A stretch of DNA of 64,000 nt from Tritrichomonas musculus (GCA_039105265.1 JAPFFF010000013.1:3782001-3846000), one strand, 5' to 3'. Shown: positions 30,823 to 41,983, counted from the stretch's first letter. Notes: a model not told the origin generated them from the sequence alone. Numbers and translations are program-made.

Positions 30823-32223
30823 TTCTGATTTGTCATCATTGTCATTCGTAATTTCTTGTTCTTCTTTTTGTTTTGTTGGTTTTTCACTATTTTCATTATT
30901 ATTATTGATTTTTTGTTCTTCTTTTTGCTTTATCAAATCTTCTTGATCTGATTTATCATTTGTGATTTCTTGTTCATTTTTTATCAACTCCTCTTTTGAG
31001 TCATTATTTGTTTTGGCTTGATCAAATTGATACTCGACCTTACTATTTTGATCAACAATTGGGGAACGATACTGGTCAAATAATGAACTATGATATTCAA
31101 CTTTATTTTCTTGATCAATCAACAAGTAAAGATTTTTTGGTTCGCTTTCTTGATTGATTGATGAGCTGTGATATTCAACTGCGTTTTCTTTATCAATTAT
31201 TAAACGATGACATTGTGTTTCAACTTCTCTTTTTGGACTTCTTTTTTGTTGTAAAAAACGTTTATTTTTTCTTTGGCAAATAAATTTTGATTGCTTTTGT
31301 TCTTTTTCGCTTGAACCTTGAGTTTTTTTTTGGAAGAAAATGTCATCGTCAAAAATAAATTCAACTCTATTTTTTATTTTCTTATTCACATCAGCATCTT
31401 TATTAACATTCGTTTTATCTTCTTTTTTTACTGTTGATGATAATGAGTCTGATTCATTATTCTTAATTTTTTGTTGCGTCTTGCTTCTTATTGGTTTCGC
31501 TTTGCTTGGGCTTTCGCTATTTGAATTCATTTTTGAAATTCTTCTGATCGATTGACTTTCGCTTGATTGAGAAAGAAGCGATGTTGAATCTGAATCTTCA
31601 TCTTTGAGTGATGACACTGAATTCAATGATTTGTTGTCAAAAACAACATGTGAACCGTTTCTTTTGACTTTTTCAGACTGTTTTGAGAGAATTGAACCAT
31701 CCGTTTGAAAACATTCGGATTCAAATTTAGAATTGTCATTTTTGTTTTGATTTGGGCTTGTCTTTCTTTCGTTTTCACTTGAATATTCACTATTTCTTTT
31801 TCTTCTTTGAATTTGCGGTTTATTATTTGATCGTTGAGGTGAATTTTTTCTTGTATTTTCAATACTACTGCTTCGATGGGATCTTTCACTTTTTCTGGAC
31901 CTTTCTGAATGACTACGATGGCTTCTTCCATGTGCAGTTGAGGTGCTTCGGAGGCTGCTTTCAGTTGCAAAGGATTCTTCTGTATATTTATCACTTTGAA
32001 GAGAACTACTTTTTACGGAATGCGTTCTACTGCTGTGCCTTTTTCTTGCTTTGTTTCTTTCATTCCAACTGTCTGATGTAAGAATTTCTGGATAAATATG
32101 CTTGATATGTTTAATATGAGTCATCTCTTCAACTTCATCCTCTTTAATTCCATATCTGCTGAGATAATACGGATCAGTATATCTTGTATAGTATTTTTGC
32201 CTTTTATTTGGTTGATTTTGCAT
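30820..32223 (-). CDS. Ser/Lys/Glu/Asn-rich protein of unknown function
   Basis: Codes for 467 residues with no domain I recognise. The first 40 residues are ordered-looking and Tyr-rich (RQKYYTRYTDPYYLSRYGI). Residues about 60-250 are Ser/Arg/Lys-rich, with RS-like stretches (SHRSHSERSRKSERSHRSSS). A motif EYHSS recurs (AVEYHSSSINQ, KVEYHSSLFDQ, KVEYQFDQ) near residues 355-405. The last 60 residues are three imperfect copies of a KQKEEQEITND-type unit. It is probably largely disordered; RS-like composition is compatible with an RNA-processing or cytoskeletal protein, but that is speculation. The frame is clean over 1.4 kb and an ACTTTTTGAA motif lies about 190 nt upstream, which supports a real gene. 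Confidence 0.7.
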   Translation of the reverse strand: MQNQPNKRQKYYTRYTDPYYLSRYGIKEDEVEEMTHIKHIKHIYPEILTSDSWNERNKARKRHSSRTHSVKSSSLQSDKYTEESFATESSLRSTSTAHGRSHRSHSERSRKSERSHRSSSIENTRKNSPQRSNNKPQIQRRKRNSEYSSENERKTSPNQNKNDNSKFESECFQTDGSILSKQSEKVKRNGSHVVFDNKSLNSVSSLKDEDSDSTSLLSQSSESQSIRRISKMNSNSESPSKAKPIRSKTQQKIKNNESDSLSSTVKKEDKTNVNKDADVNKKIKNRVEFIFDDDIFFQKKTQGSSEKEQKQSKFICQRKNKRFLQQKRSPKREVETQCHRLIIDKENAVEYHSSSINQESEPKNLYLLIDQENKVEYHSSLFDQYRSPIVDQNSKVEYQFDQAKTNNDSKEELIKNEQEITNDKSDQEDLIKQKEEQKINNNNENSEKPTKQKEEQEITNDNDDKSE

Positions 32224-32410
32224 TTAATAGTTTTAAAACATTATGCTCTCATATTATATATTTAAATATCTTAATTTTTATATTATTTATATAATATTAA
32301 ATGCTTTAAATACAATATTTATAAAATATTAATATATATTAAATTAATTTAACTCTGAATTTTTTTATTACAAAAAGAGATAACAAGATTTTTTTATTTT
32401 TGAATAATTA

Positions 32411-32420
32411 TTCAAAAAGT
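32411..32420 (-). promoter_or_regulatory. ACTTTTTGAA motif upstream of the S/K/E-rich gene
   Basis: On the minus strand this reads AAACTTTTTGAATAAT, about 190 nt before the start at 32223. Same motif as upstream of XRN1 and the subtilisin. Confidence 0.35.
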
Positions 32421-32625
32421 TTAAAAAACGTATATATAAACGTAATCATTTAATATAAAAAAAAGATAACAAGAAAATGAAACAAACCGATGTATTAATT
32501 CAGATTGCAATATAAATAAAGAAAAGTATTGATGCAAATACTTGAAATAAATTCGATTTAAATCAAGTTGATTGCAAACCAAGGACTCGGCATGTATCAA
32601 TATTAATAATAAACAAATTTTCAAA

Positions 32626-34629
32626 TTAATTGGATGTAGTTTCTTCATTTATATCTGCTATTCCATTTAACTCATCTTTGTTTTTATTACATATAGTCAA
32701 TATCAAAGAATTGATGATCAATATGATAAATAATAATGGAATGTATATAAAACCAATACTTGTGAAAACAAATTTTGAACCAGTTGTTTGATGAATTATT
32801 CTAATAAGCACAATAGAATCACCAAATATTGATATCCAAAAAAAGATGATATCAACGATTTGATATTTTGAAAAAGTTTTAATCCCAAAACTGCTGCAAA
32901 TCAAAATCATTGGTGTACAAACAATTCCCAAATAGAAATAAGAATAAAAAATTCCATAATCAGAATTAATTGACTGATTATCAATGAAATACCCGTATGT
33001 CCAGACGAATCCTACAAGATCTTCAGTTTTAAAAAAGAACATTGGACCAAAAAAACAATATATGACGGAAATGAAAACAAATAATCTGATAATTATATTA
33101 TTCCTTTGAAATCTTGTTCGAATTAATAAAATTCCACAAAATATAACATATAACCAATTGTAAATGATTTTTTCTTCATTTAAATTTGATGTTTCTATCC
33201 ATTCTTCAACATGATTTAATCTTGATTGAAAAGAATTACAAATTTTACAATTGAATGGAATTATAATGATTAATAATATTATTGCTATGATTGGAAACGT
33301 CATTTTTAACATATTTATTATTCTTGGACATTCTGTTAGTATTTCACCACCTGCATTAATGCTATCATCAATAATAAATTCAACATGACCATCAAAATCT
33401 CCTGAAAATGTAATATTATATGAACCTTTATTCGTAATACATTTATTTAATGGAAATGTATATAATGAATGATTATTTTGTAATTTTCTTGAATAATTTA
33501 AATTTCCAGAATATATTAATTTCGAATTCGTATTTTCAGAGATATTGAATTTAATTGATAGATTTTCTCGATTTGAGAACACAACAACTCTGATTTCTGA
33601 ATTTTCAATATCATTGAATATTGAATTTGATGATAATTGCTCCTTTGGGATTGGATAAGTTATAACACCTTTTGGTTGATTCATTGAATTGATTAAAGTA
33701 CATGATATTCCTCCATTGTCAATAGAAACAAGTCCAAATTTAGATTGTTGCAAACTTGAAACTCCAAGTATTTCTACAATTCTTTTATCATGATGATAAA
33801 TTTTACTATTTTGTGGATGAGAATGGCCTGATAAAAAAAGGTGAACTGATTTTGTAGAACTAATTAAATCTATAAATTTCAAACCTTTTGACGATTTTGA
33901 TGAATGAATTGAGCCAATCGGATAATGGCAAATAACAATGCTTTTATTTGGACTTTTTGAAATTTCATTATTAAGAAGATCAAGGAGCTTTGTTGAAAAT
34001 TCTTTGTATAATAATAATGGTGGATGAGGAGTTGGGAAATGGAAAGGATTAATTGTAATTATATTTGTATTTGATTTTCCAACTTTAAATGAATGAATCA
34101 TAAAATCATCTATAGATTTTATATTGTCTCTATTAAAAGACTGTGATGAATCTAAAAAATAATTTTTTGAACTCAGAACACTTTTGATTCCAAACATATC
34201 ATGGTTACCTGCAACTTCAATAACTGGGATATCTTTGAAATTATTTAATTCTTTTTTGTATATTTTCCAACTTTCTTCATTTTGTTCTCCATATCTTGGA
34301 ATTTTTAATGAATCATAATTATCAACAATATCTCCAGTTAAAACAACAAACTCAGGAGATATGTTTTTGATGACGTTAAATGTTTTCTTAAATGAATTTA
34401 TTGAATTTAAATGTAGAGAATTAATGTGAACATCAGAGACATGAGCGAAAATAATAGGATCGATAGAATTATTCATTAAAGATCTTGAAGAATCGATCTT
34501 TATTTCTTTAGTTTTTTTAGGAAATAAGACTGAAAACATAAATGGAAACAAAATAAATAATATCCAACTATATTGACTAATGTAATACGGTATTACATTA
34601 AATTTTGCTTTCACTTTATCTTGTAACAT
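32626..34629 (-). CDS. TMEM62-like membrane metallophosphoesterase
   Basis: The 667-residue protein has one N-terminal transmembrane segment (about 21-36, SWILFILFPFMFSVLF), then a calcineurin-like phosphoesterase domain: D66-V-H68 (SDVHIN), GD100IVD, GNHD (142-144), H235 (CHYPIG) and GHSH (268-271). All metal-binding motifs are intact. A beta-sandwich-like region follows, then about six or seven transmembrane segments from residue 440 onward. This order matches TMEM62-type proteins of eukaryotes. The substrate is unknown; with one helix before the catalytic domain, the domain is expected on the lumenal or outer side. An Inr (TCATTT) lies just upstream of the start and two ACTTTTTGAA-like copies lie about 150-185 nt upstream. 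Confidence 0.85.
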   Translation of the reverse strand: MLQDKVKAKFNVIPYYISQYSWILFILFPFMFSVLFPKKTKEIKIDSSRSLMNNSIDPIIFAHVSDVHINSLHLNSINSFKKTFNVIKNISPEFVVLTGDIVDNYDSLKIPRYGEQNEESWKIYKKELNNFKDIPVIEVAGNHDMFGIKSVLSSKNYFLDSSQSFNRDNIKSIDDFMIHSFKVGKSNTNIITINPFHFPTPHPPLLLYKEFSTKLLDLLNNEISKSPNKSIVICHYPIGSIHSSKSSKGLKFIDLISSTKSVHLFLSGHSHPQNSKIYHHDKRIVEILGVSSLQQSKFGLVSIDNGGISCTLINSMNQPKGVITYPIPKEQLSSNSIFNDIENSEIRVVVFSNRENLSIKFNISENTNSKLIYSGNLNYSRKLQNNHSLYTFPLNKCITNKGSYNITFSGDFDGHVEFIIDDSINAGGEILTECPRIINMLKMTFPIIAIILLIIIIPFNCKICNSFQSRLNHVEEWIETSNLNEEKIIYNWLYVIFCGILLIRTRFQRNNIIIRLFVFISVIYCFFGPMFFFKTEDLVGFVWTYGYFIDNQSINSDYGIFYSYFYLGIVCTPMILICSSFGIKTFSKYQIVDIIFFWISIFGDSIVLIRIIHQTTGSKFVFTSIGFIYIPLLFIILIINSLILTICNKNKDELNGIADINEETTSN

Positions 34630-34637
34630 TAATAAAA

Positions 34638-34643
34638 AAATGA
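34638..34643 (-). promoter_or_regulatory. Initiator (Inr), TCATTT
   Basis: On the minus strand TCATTT lies 9-14 nt before the phosphoesterase start, in the usual trichomonad position. Confidence 0.55.
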
Positions 34644-34803
34644 TATGAATAATGTTTTTATTACTTTTATTTTAAATTCACCGAAATTTTAAATTTGAGA
34701 TCATTATATTATATTTTCAAAAACATATTAAATATTTGATAGATCATAAATCATTTGATGCTATTAATTTTGAATGACAATTCAAAAAGCCAAATATAAT
34801 TTT

Positions 34804-34813
34804 TTCAAAAAGT
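34804..34813 (-). promoter_or_regulatory. ACTTTTTGAA motif upstream of phosphoesterase
   Basis: ACTTTTTGAA on the minus strand about 175 nt before the start; a GCTTTTTGAA variant is at 34781-34790. Confidence 0.35.
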
Positions 34814-36070
34814 TAATCGGATTTTAAAATTCTTCTTTTTCAGAATTGTTTTGAAGAATCTTAAAATCAAATAAACAAACACTGATGCAATTATTCATTA
34901 ATAATTGTAAAGCAAAGTTACTTTCAAATTGAATATATTTAAATGTTTTTTTTCACCGGTCATATTATAATTGTATAAATTTTGAATCATTAACAAATAT
35001 GAAATTTTATAAGATACCATTATAATAAATATTTATAAATTTCTATGATTTTTTCATGTGAAAATCATTGAAATTTGAAATAATCTTTTGATAATAATAT
35101 TGAAAAAATTCTGAATTTTATTTCACCGAAACTCTCAATATTTCAATAGAATAAAAAGTACTTTTTTCAACGTAAATGATTTTCAAAATTAATTATCACC
35201 GGAATATTCAGCTTAGATGATTCTCAAAACAGATATGTTTTTGCTAATATCAACATTTTAACCAAAAAATAATGGCCTCTTTATTAGATTTTTTCGGAAA
35301 AAAAATTTATGAAATATATAAGTTGGAAATGCTTTTATAGCATTGTATTAAAACAAAAACCAATGAATTTGAATAATATTATTATGTAGTTTTTTTAAAT
35401 ATTATTCTCATTAATTAAATATTTTTTTTTTTAATTCATTTGTGACATTGTAATATCCTGGGATTCTCATTTTTTGATTTTTCATTTAGAATTCTTTTAT
35501 AAAAGAATAAGAACAAGATATAATATAATTCTTCAAAAAAATGGATGATGATAGGTTTAGTGGAAAGCAGTCATCCACCTTTTTTTATAACTTATACACT
35601 AAAAAAATCCTCTAATTTTGAAACATAAAACGACAATTTTGATTGAAAAAAGAATCAAGTTTTGAAACACAAATATTAATTTATTATCATAATTTTCTCA
35701 CATTAATAATGATAAATATTCAATTGAATAAACATCATCGATTTGAATCTACAGAACTAAATAGTAACTATTATTGAAAAATCAGATACTTTCATGGAAA
35801 TAGTTAGAATAATAATAATTATTAACATAAATATTGCCTTTATTTGGTATGCGTTGAATTCTTTTTATCAATTACTACTTCAAATTAATAATTAATTTTA
35901 TAAAAATTCATTATTCATTTATAACAACAAGAAGGTTGTTGTCGTCAATTCTAGTTTTTGCTTCCATAATATTCTTTATTCTTTTCATCACTAAAATGAA
36001 CAATGATTGCCCAAACTCTTTGAATCTAACTAAATTTTTAATTTTTAGTTTTATTTAATAAAAAAATCAA
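34814..36070. other. AT-rich intergenic region
   Basis: No gene, RNA gene or named repeat seen over about 1.2 kb. Confidence 0.5.
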
Positions 36071-36076
36071 AAAAAA

Positions 36077-36104
36077 GCGAAGCCCAGGATTCGAACCCAG
36101 TAAT
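36077..36104 (-). pseudogene. tRNA 3' fragment
   Basis: On the minus strand CTGGGTTCGAATCCTGG forms a complete T-arm followed by GCTTCGC as half of an acceptor stem. The matching 5' half, D-arm and anticodon arm are absent upstream, so it is a truncated tRNA or a tRNA-derived piece of a retroposon. Confidence 0.55.
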
Positions 36105-36195
36105 GCACATTTGTATTAAATATGTATTCATGATATATCCTAGAGGTATTTTGGGACTTATCTCTAATCGGCTTCTTTATGGATTTATCATTCCA

Positions 36196-36480
36196 AATAT
36201 GGGGCTTTTGCCAAAAAATTATCGAATGTTTTACTAATCATATCAATGTTTTCAATTTCAATTGCAATATTTAAAATTGATTTGCATTCACTTTCATCAC
36301 CATAATTCTCATAACCATTTTTCCTCCTTGCTTTATATTGTAACGATATCTTGATCCAAAATTATAAGGCTTTTCGAACACGCAATTACTTTTTCAATTA
36401 ATTATTTAGCAATTTCAAGATTATTCTTTTCAATCACAGATTCGTCTCATATATCGATCCTTTAAAATTAGTCCAAATTG
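36196..36480 (-). pseudogene. Decayed ankyrin-repeat fragment
   Basis: Minus-strand pieces DESVIEKNNLEIAK (near 36,450), then ENYGDESECKSILNIAIEIE and NIDMISKTFDNFLAKAPYL (36,320-36,196) resemble ankyrin units of the trichomonad type. Stops separate them. Confidence 0.4.
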
Positions 36481-36742
36481 TAAAATTAGCCAAAACTACC
36501 AGTTGTGCGTTATATATCTGTAAAAGATGTTGATAAAGGCAAAATCTTTAAATATTGATGCTACAGATTATCTCTATTAAATTTGAATTCATCCAAATTC
36601 AATGATTATATAATGATTTTCATTATGTTAATGGAAAAACCTAATGGAATTGACAAATTTAGATGAAATCGAACTCTTATTCAATTAAAATACTTAATAA
36701 AATTTTTTTTTCTGTTCAAATTTTGTTATTTTATTACACTTG

Positions 36743-36805
36743 TTTCACTTTTGTAACGGAAAATTCCACTTTCGTGACGGAAATTTTCACTTTTGATACG
36801 GAAAA
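36743..36805. repeat. Three tandem 21-bp units
   Basis: TTTCACTTTTGTAACGGAAAA, one base longer than quoted here in short form as TTTCACTTTTGTAACGGAAA, is followed by two variants with the core CACTTTYGTGACGGAAA and CACTTTTGATACGGAAAA, each 21 bp, at 36743, 36764 and 36785. Confidence 0.75.
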
Positions 36806-36973
36806 TATGAAATTTTTCATGAATATATGATCTTTGTTATAAAAATTTGTGATTTTAAAGTTAACATCTTTTATTTAATAAAAAATGATTATATGTAATC
36901 ATAAAAATAAAGCTAACAAATTTTTAAAATTAAAGTTTATTTATTAACCAAAAATGCAAATTGAATTTTTATT

Positions 36974-39680
36974 TTATTCAAGCCCATCGTAAAAATTTTC
37001 ATTGATATCTGATAAAGGAGAGGAATTTCTATTAACTTCTTTTTTCTTTTTTTCAAGAGAAATTCGACCAAAAAGAATTAGATAAGATTTTTCATCATAC
37101 AAAATTGAATGAATCAGATCAATTATTTCCTGAATTTCTTTCAAAAATAAGTGTTTTAAGTTATTTTCATTAACAACAAAATCAAATAATTCATCAGGAT
37201 CATCAAAAATCCTCACACATTCATCATTATTTTCAGAATTATTTGATATCAATATTTCTTTAATAAACAGGCAATTGTTTTCACTTTCATTTTCACATTT
37301 TTTATAAAAATATTGTTCATTATTATTGATATTAAGATTATTGCTATTATCGTATTTGTTATTATTGTATTTGTTATTATCGTATTTGTTATTATCGTAT
37401 TTGTTATTATCGTATTTGTTATTATCGTATTTGTTATTATCGTATTTGTTATTATCGTATTTGTTATTATCGTATTTGTTATTATCGTATTTGTTATTAT
37501 CGTATTTGTTATTATCGTATTTGTTATTATCATTATTGTTATTATCATTATTGTTATTATCATTATTGTTATTATCATTATTGTTATTATCATTATTGTT
37601 ATTATCATTATTGTTACTATCTATATTTAAAAGATTAATAACATTTGTATTTGCTTGATTGTCTAAATTAAACAACGGATTATGCAATATAAGCTTTTTC
37701 ATATATGAAAAATAGTTTTTATCAACTCTATGAGGAACATTGAATTGAAATTTACCCAGCTTAGCGAAAACTTTAACAAAATATTTTTTAGCTTCTTCAT
37801 AATTTAATTTAGAAAAGAAATAGTTGGTCAATTTTAAATTAGTGAAGCAAATGATAAATGTTTTTGATATTTCAAGTCTTTTATCATTATACGTATTTCC
37901 ACGGAATAGTAAAGGAGAATCTTCATTCTCTGAAGCCTTAATATAATTTTCAATTGATAAATCAATATTATTATCATATTCTTCATAAAGATGAGCAAGA
38001 TTGTAGAATGCTAGTGCGAAATTATTTCTTGAAGATCTCTGATAAAAATATTCAGCATCTTGCCTATTGTCTAAGTAATATTGATTGGACAATCCATAGT
38101 TATTTTGTGCAAATGGATATTCAGCAAAAGCTGCTTGTTTCAAATAATCAATATAATCTTTTGCTTTTTTAGGATCTTGTTCAATGTAAATCAAACCAAT
38201 ATTATTTAATGAAGGATAACGATATATATTTGTTTTGTTTATAATTGATAAAGAATGATAAACAGAAGGAAAGAAAACACTTTTTTCACTTTCAATTTCT
38301 GCACATTTTAAATACATAGAAACTGCCTTTTTCAAGTCAATTTCAACTTCATCTCCTGTTGAATATAAATATGCAATATAAAAGAGAGCTGATGCATAAT
38401 TTTTCTCTGCAGAAATTCCATAAAAATATAATGATTTTGAAAAATTTTTTTCAACACCTTTTCCTTCTTTATGCAGCCTGCCCAAATTATAATATGCTTC
38501 AGGATGTTTTAATTGTGCAGCCAATGTATAATAATCTTTTGCCTTCAAATAATCTTTGTTTACACCATATCCATTTTCATAAAATAAACCAAGATAATTA
38601 TATGCATCAGAATTTTTTAAATTGGCTGATAATTCAAAATATTCTTTAGCTTTAATATAATCAGGCGGATTTGTAAATTCAGTATCATAATAAAGAAGTC
38701 CTAAAAATAAAGGAGCAAAAGAATTATTTTTCTTCTTTAATGCTTGCTGGAAATTAAATTTTGCTAATTCTATATTATGAGGAATACTCATATTATAAAT
38801 TTGAGCCAATCCTAAATTAATTAATGCATATAAATTACCACATTTTGATGATTCTACATAATATGAATTAGCTTTGTTATAATCTCTTTCAACACCAAAA
38901 CCATTTTCATAAAGAACACCTAAATTATTCAAAGCATCAGGATTATGTTTTTTGGCTGCTATTTCAAAATAATGTTTGGCTTTTGAATAACTTTGTTCAA
39001 CTCCATGTCCATTTTGATATAACATTCCAATTCTACAAATTGCATCATCATCACCTTGAAAAGCTGCTACTTGGTAATTCTCAATTGCTTTGGAAAAGCT
39101 TTGATTATAAGTATCACCATAATAATATTCATCTCCCAAGTTATCAAAGCATGAAGAATAATCGTCATTTCGACACTTACATAAGATTCGAATGCGATAT
39201 TTATTTTCAGATGTTTTCGGAATAATTGAAATAATATCGTTAAAGTAATCATGACTACTATAAAATAATATTTCGTGCCTATGATTACGTAATCTTTCTT
39301 TTGCATCCAAATATCCTTCTTTTGCAGCTAATTCATAATATTTTTTAGCTGTATTAACATTTCTTTTAACACCTTTGCCAAACATATATATATCACCTAA
39401 ACCGACATATGAATCTGAATTGCCTAATTCAAGAGATGTTTCAAAACATTTTTTGGCATATCTATAATCTTCTCTAACTTCAATACCGTATAAATAAATA
39501 TGACCAAGTCTGTCCAAAGCTTGTGGATTATCAAAATTAGCTGCCATTTTAAAATATTTTATAGCTTCCTTAACATCTTCTTCAACACCATTTCCATCAT
39601 AGTAAATATCACCTAAATTAAAAAGTGCATCAGGATTATGAAAAGCTGCTGAAACTTCAAAATAGTCTTTGGCTCTTGTG
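36974..39680 (-). CDS. Sel1-repeat protein (C-terminal part of a former kinase-Sel1 gene)
   Basis: An 857-residue frame runs from the ATG at 39547; in the same frame Sel1 units continue upstream to about 39,680 (AKDYFEVSAAFHNPDALFNL, GDIYYDGNGVEEDVKEAI). About fifteen Sel1-like repeats are visible (for example IGMLYQNGHGVEQSYSKAKH, LGVLYENGFGVERDYNKA, LGLFYENGYGVNKDYLKAKD). After residue about 640 there is a long low-complexity tract of Asn, Asp, Lys and Tyr (DNNNN then DNNKY units), then about 110 ordinary residues. Sel1 repeats form alpha-solenoids that act as adaptors. Upstream, the frame at 40493-39657 supplies a plausible N-terminus plus the first strands of a kinase domain, in another phase, so the original gene probably ran from 40493. 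A shortened Sel1-only protein from 39547 is possible. Confidence 0.75.
37341..37617. repeat. 15-bp coding microsatellites (DNNKY and DNNNN)
   Basis: On the plus strand the unit GTTATTATCGTATTT (15 bp) repeats about twelve times, then GTTATTATCATTATT about six times, coding on the minus strand for DNNKY and DNNNN units. Copies are nearly exact, so the tract is young and likely variable in length between strains. Confidence 0.9.
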
Positions 39681-40493
39681 AATTACCAAATAAATTGAAG
39701 CTGTTTCCTTTGCAACAATTGTTCTTAATAATATAAAATCACTCTTTTTGAATTCAGTTGTTTGATTTGTTTGGTTTTTCTTATTTGTTTTGATTTCAAG
39801 CTGAAAATCGTCATAATCTGACATGCTTTCAGAAAATAAAAAGCCATCAATGCTTATTTTCGCATTTTTTTCTTCTAAATTTGTTTGATTGTTAAAATTA
39901 AAAAAAGATGGATTTGAGAAATAATTGGTTGGATAAAAATATCGTCTAATTAAAAAGCCAGCGATTGGATTAATCGTGTTTTTAACAAATAAGTTTTGTT
40001 TGATTTCATTTGTAAAATTGTCATAAAAACAAAATGAAGAAATTTCTTCTTTTACTTGCATTTCTTCAGCATTATTTGGTAAAATATTAATATTGGTGCT
40101 GACATTAATCATCGATATCTCGTCTGTCTTGTTAACGTCGTTAATTATTTCACATATTATTTTTTTGTCGATTTGCTCAATAATAATACAGCTATTTTCA
40201 ACACAAAAAATAATATCTATCGAATTAGACGCTTGATTGTAATTAGCTGTTAAATTTTCCATAATATTAGATATATTGGAAAATATATATGTAATAAAAT
40301 GATATTTTTTTAGAAAGTTTGTTAAAAATAACTTGAGAGAATTATGATTTTCATCTCCAATCTGGTCATTATTATTTAACGATAAATATTTAAAATCAAT
40401 TTCTGATTTATATAACTTTTGAAGTGTATGGTCATGGATGTTGTCTAACATTTCTTGGTAATTTCTGGGGATTTTTTGAAAAGATAGATCCAT
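39657..40493 (-). pseudogene. N-terminal part of a kinase-Sel1 gene, kinase domain mostly deleted
   Basis: The 278-residue frame has an unrecognised N-terminal part (1-240), then FKKSDFILLRTIVAKETASI and YLVIHK, which fits the first two strands and the glycine-loop position of a protein kinase domain, though the glycines are not conserved. Directly behind VIHKS the DNA changes to Sel1 coding sequence in another frame (AKDYFEVS). Thus about 250 kinase residues are missing and the join is out of frame. Kinase-Sel1 fusions are common in trichomonads, which supports this reading. The start ATG is at 40493; no clear Inr upstream. Confidence 0.6.
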
Positions 40494-41089
40494 CTATACT
40501 ATAGTATGGTCTTTAATATATTTGAATTAATTACGAACATTTTTTTCAATAAAAATTAATCATATCGCAAAAAATAACAATATTACTAAATCTAAACTTT
40601 AAAATAATATTTACTTCTGTAATTCAATTACATATATATTATAAATAGTAAATTTAATTATAGATTTCTGAAATGATATATAATTTTAAAGATATACATT
40701 TTTATTGAATTATTATTATTTTTATCAAAATTTGAGGATAAACTAAACTTTTTCCACACAAAAAATAAAAATCATTGAAATTCATAAAATATTTGTAAAG
40801 TTCACAAAATTAAATAATAATATATATATATTTATATTTATAAATTTTCAAGATATTCAATAAAAAAGAAGCCATATCTAGATATAAGAGGAAAATATAA
40901 TTTATACAATTATATAAAAGTAAACGATTACTCCCATTTATAAATCTACTTTTTATCGTTTATTTTAAAAAGAAATGCAATTTAAAGCCAATATTCCGAT
41001 TTACTTTAGTACAAAATTCTAAAGATAAGAAATTAAATTTCATTCATTTTTTTATTTTATTTTTTCCAATTGATCAATTGTAATCATAT
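40494..41089. other. AT-rich intergenic region
   Basis: No gene or named repeat seen. Confidence 0.5.
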
Positions 41090-41907
41090 CTATAAATCAG
41101 CGTTGTTTATCGATACGACTAAATACCGGTTACCGAAGAAGTATCGGTATTCGGTAAATATCGATACTTTTTTGCTCGGTATTTTTTAGTATCGATACAA
41201 AAGTGCTTCGGTATTTTTAGAGTATCAGCGGTTATTAAAAAAGTACTTTATAATACTTTTTATCAGTATCGATACGGTATTTTAATATATAAATTTTATT
41301 AATAAATAATGAATAAAAATATTTCAACATTTGATTATTTAATTACTAATAAAAATTTTAATTATAAATATAATTACTAGCCTATAAAAAGTATATTATT
41401 GTCTTTCTTCTTCAGAAATCTCGTCATATTCATTTTCATTAAACAATCCAAATTTTCGATATCATTATTATCATTAAAAACAATAAAATTTATATATATT
41501 ATGTACTTTCTCATATTAATAGTTAATTCAATAGTTCTGGAATGTTATATTTATCTACAAATAGAAATTGACATAAAGATGATAAAATCTACGATATTTC
41601 AGAAACCATTGATTATTCAATTATTATTATTATTATTTGTTGTAAAATATGTAATTAAAGAGAATTAGCAATATTCATTAGAACCTTATAAATTTTTTTA
41701 ATCATCTTTAAATGAATCCGATACATTTTTTGTTAAAAAAATACCGACAAAAAACCTGATTTTCGATATAAATTTTCCACTTTTGTATCAATACTTCGGT
41801 TTTTTATCGATAAATACCGTTACCGGCAGTTAGAGCCGGTAATATCGATATTTTCCCGTGAAAATAACCGCTACGGGAGAGGATCGATACACAACCCTGC
41901 TATAAAT
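41090..41907. mobile_element. Non-autonomous hAT-type element, 802 bp, with 8-bp target duplication
   Basis: The element runs from 41098 to 41899. Its ends are CAGCGTTGTTTATCGATAC and, reversed, CAGGGTTGTGTATCGATCC, short inverted repeats of the hAT type. It is flanked by a perfect 8-bp duplication CTATAAAT (41090-41097 and 41900-41907), the hAT signature. Both subterminal regions are dense in ATCGATA, GGTATCGATAC and TACCGGTAACGG-like motifs, expected transposase binding sites. The central 380 bp is AT-rich with no transposase. The perfect target duplication argues for a fairly recent insertion. Confidence 0.88.
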
Positions 41908-41983
41908 ATTAAAAAAAAAAGTGATTTCATTGAAGTAAAAAATATAAATAAAAATCAGTCATTTTATAAATAAAAAAAATCAG

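Noticed and set aside
37313-37658. Hydrophobic repeat frames on the plus strand and an Ile/Asn/Thr-rich frame on the minus strand
   Set aside because: They are other-frame readings of the 15-bp microsatellite inside the Sel1 gene.
41399-41668. 89-codon frame inside the hAT-type element
   Set aside because: Composition is that of random AT-rich DNA and there is no transposase motif.
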